NCBI RefSeq assembly: GCF_000238915.1
Contig: NZ_BAEG01000083.1
Coordinates: forward strand, 154,027-218,026
Length of the DNA: 64,000 bases
Source of the DNA: Arthrobacter globiformis NBRC 12137
GTDB taxonomy: Bacteria > Actinomycetota > Actinomycetes > Actinomycetales > Micrococcaceae
Direction: 5' to 3'
Notes under the pieces: model-generated
The model's database searches: none
What the model saw: only the letters and a program-made list of their open reading frames with translations
Told to the model about the DNA's origin: nothing
Part shown: positions 62,474 to 64,000 of the stretch, in pieces
How positions within the stretch are numbered: the first letter of the stretch is position 1
Layout of the letters: the number at the start of each line of letters is the position of its first letter
Position numbers and translations under genes: made by a program

Positions 62474-63046
62474 ATGGAAAGCAGGGAGCGCGTACCGGCC
62501 GCGGGAGCCGGAGGAGGCACCAGCAGCAGAGGTGGCGGCGCGGAGCCTAAGCCGCGGCGCACCGCCGTCGACCTGGCCGCGCTCCCGGGGTTCCTGGCCG
62601 CGTCCGCCCTGGTGGCCTGGCTGGGTTCGCAGGCGACCATCAGCAACGTCACCGGCTGGTACGCCACCGCCGACAAGGCGCCGTGGTCTCCGCCCAACTG
62701 GCTGTTCGGGCCGGTCTGGACGGTGCTGTACACGGCCATGGCGGTGGCGGCGTGGCTCGTTTGGCGGAGCCGCAGCCCGAACCGCCGGACTGCGCTCACC
62801 GTGTACGGCGTGCAGTTGGGCCTGAACCTGGCCTGGACGCCCGTGTTCTTCGGGCTGTACCCGGTGTGGGGTTCGGCCGCGCTCTGGCTGGCACTGGGCA
62901 TCATCATTGCGCTGGCGCTGGCCGTCGCCGCCACCGTGCTCCTGTTCGGGCCGATCCGCCGCACGGCCGGGCTGCTGATGCTGCCGTACCTGTCGTGGAT
63001 CGTCTTCGCGGCGAGCCTGAACCTCTGGGCGGCCGTCAACAACTAG
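62474..63046 (+). CDS. TspO/MBR family membrane protein
   Basis: A 190-residue protein with five predicted helices and the TspO signature WYATADKAPWSPPNWLFGPV near 62-81. The conserved LNLAWTPVFFGL follows near 125. It binds porphyrins or other hydrophobic ligands in known members. The N-terminus is a Gly/Arg-rich extension. It is divergent from the FemX-like gene. The stop is one base from the sdaA stop. Confidence 0.9.
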   Translation: MESRERVPAAGAGGGTSSRGGGAEPKPRRTAVDLAALPGFLAASALVAWLGSQATISNVTGWYATADKAPWSPPNWLFGPVWTVLYTAMAVAAWLVWRSRSPNRRTALTVYGVQLGLNLAWTPVFFGLYPVWGSAALWLALGIIIALALAVAATVLLFGPIRRTAGLLMLPYLSWIVFAASLNLWAAVNN

Positions 63047-63047
63047 G

Positions 63048-64000
63048 TCAGCACTCGACGACGTTGACCGCCAGGCCGCCCATTGCGGTTTCCTTGTATT
63101 TGGAGCTCATGTCCTTGCCGGTCTCGCGCATGGTCACGATGACCTCATCCAGCGAGACCCGGTGCGAGCCGTCGCCCCACAGCGCCATCTTGGCCGCGTT
63201 GATCGCCTTGGCTGCGGCGATGGCGTTGCGTTCGATGCAGGGCACCTGGACCAGCCCGCCGATCGGGTCGCAGGTCAGGCCCAGGTTGTGTTCCATCGCG
63301 ATCTCCGCGGCGTTCTCCACCTGCTGTGGCGTCCCGCCCATGACCTCGGCCAGGCCGGCCGCGGCCATCGACGACGCCGATCCCACCTCGCCCTGGCAGC
63401 CCACCTCCGCCCCGGAAATGGACGCCTGCTCCTTGTACAGGACCCCGACGGCGCCGGCGGCGAGCAGGAACTTCACCACCACGTCGTCGCGGTCCTCCCG
63501 GGTCGCCTGATCCATGCCCGGCGCGAAGTGCAGCGCGTAGTAGAGCACGGCCGGGATGATGCCCGCGGCGCCGTTCGTGGGGGCAGTCACCACCCGCCCG
63601 CCCGAGGCGTTCTCTTCGTTGACCGCCAGGGCGATCAGGTTCACCCACTCCTGCCAGTACTTCGGGTCCCGGTAGTCGGGATCGTGGTCCCGGCTTTCCT
63701 TCAGGAGCCGTTCGTGCCAGTCCGGGGCACGACGGCGGACCTTCAGTCCGCCGGGCAGCAGCCCCTCACGCTTGAGGCTGGTCGCCACGCAGCCCTCCAT
63801 CACCGAGTAGATGTGCAGCAGGCCGTCCCGGATGTCCTCCTCGGACCGGGAGGCGCGCTCGTTGACCAGCATGACCTCGCCGATGGACAGGCCCTGGGCG
63901 CCGCAGTGCTCCAGCAACTCGGCGGCGGTCCGGAACGGCAGCGGCAGTTCCTTCCTGGACTCATCGAGCTCCTGCTGGGCTGCGTCCTCCTCACCCTCGC
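63048..64000 (-). CDS. sdaA: L-serine ammonia-lyase (partial at window edge)
   Basis: The C-terminal about 317 residues of a single-chain iron-sulfur L-serine deaminase (serine to pyruvate plus ammonia). [40 protein letters not shown] and [20 protein letters not shown] hold the cluster cysteines. The frame is open to the right edge of the window, so the N-terminus lies beyond it. Convergent with tspO. Confidence 0.93.
   Translation of the reverse strand, partial: EGEEDAAQQELDESRKELPLPFRTAAELLEHCGAQGLSIGEVMLVNERASRSEEDIRDGLLHIYSVMEGCVATSLKREGLLPGGLKVRRRAPDWHERLLKESRDHDPDYRDPKYWQEWVNLIALAVNEENASGGRVVTAPTNGAAGIIPAVLYYALHFAPGMDQATREDRDDVVVKFLLAAGAVGVLYKEQASISGAEVGCQGEVGSASSMAAAGLAEVMGGTPQQVENAAEIAMEHNLGLTCDPIGGLVQVPCIERNAIAAAKAINAAKMALWGDGSHRVSLDEVIVTMRETGKDMSSKYKETAMGGLAVNVVEC

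Overview
The window comes from a high-GC actinobacterium of the Micrococcaceae, most likely Arthrobacter or Pseudarthrobacter. The grounds are GC-rich codon use, many GTG/TTG starts, actinobacterial families (IdeR, WXG100, DUF3263, DUF3027, XPB helicase with its helicase-associated partner, a groEL without groES next to it) and c-di-AMP riboswitches ahead of cell-wall hydrolase genes. I see no transposase, prophage or CRISPR array. It reads as ordinary chromosome with a few accessory patches.

Layout. (1) 1-10.7 kb, minus strand: a myo-inositol catabolic operon (iolC, a Cgl0159-type aldolase, iolD, iolA/mmsA, iolE, iolG, a TIM-barrel isomerase and an MFS sugar porter), preceded by a tautomerase gene that carries the same operator motif; iolB and the regulator gene are not present. 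(2) 10.9-24.8 kb: an ArsR/SRPBCC pair, sucCD, a lipoprotein, pcrA, an inositol-monophosphatase-family enzyme, two membrane proteins, tRNA-Arg(CCT), DUF6314, NUDIX, an ABC exporter and an ABC-F protein with a structured 5' leader. (3) 24.9-27.9 kb: two tandem copies of a two-gene module (a protein with two HTH-like repeats plus a 7-TM membrane protein); copy 1 has an in-frame amber codon, and 167 bases are identical between the copies. (4) 27.9-30.6 kb: a probable cystine ABC importer behind a possible leader-peptide attenuator. (5) 30.6-37.8 kb: GH38 alpha-mannosidase, fdhD, moeA, DUF6457, mobA and an HNH nuclease. (6) 38.0-41.0 kb: three secreted cell-wall hydrolases with two c-di-AMP riboswitches. 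(7) 41.2-53.1 kb: IdeR, serC, DUF3027, a cold-shock protein, the XPB helicase pair, a two-component system, a lone WXG100 protein and an RNase HI fused to a DUF4440-like domain. (8) 53.2-64 kb: groEL with two CIRCE operators, a cspA/solute-binding-protein pair, LytR_C and DUF3263 proteins, uracil-DNA glycosylase, an iron-box siderophore-interacting protein, a ThrE-type exporter, a FemX-like ligase, TspO and a partial sdaA.

How the genes work together. The iol genes take inositol in and convert it towards dihydroxyacetone phosphate and acetyl/propionyl-CoA, apart from the missing IolB step. mobA-DUF6457-moeA-fdhD is a molybdenum-cofactor/formate-dehydrogenase maturation set. The hydrolases, riboswitches and FemX-like enzyme belong to wall remodelling. 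IdeR and the iron box at the siderophore-interacting gene form an iron circuit.

Most interesting for follow-up: the duplicated HTH/7-TM module with its amber codon, the leader ORF and terminator before the cystine importer, the shared IolR-like operators, the dispersed palindromes, and the hairpin leader of the ABC-F gene. All identifications are from reading the sequence; no database search was run.
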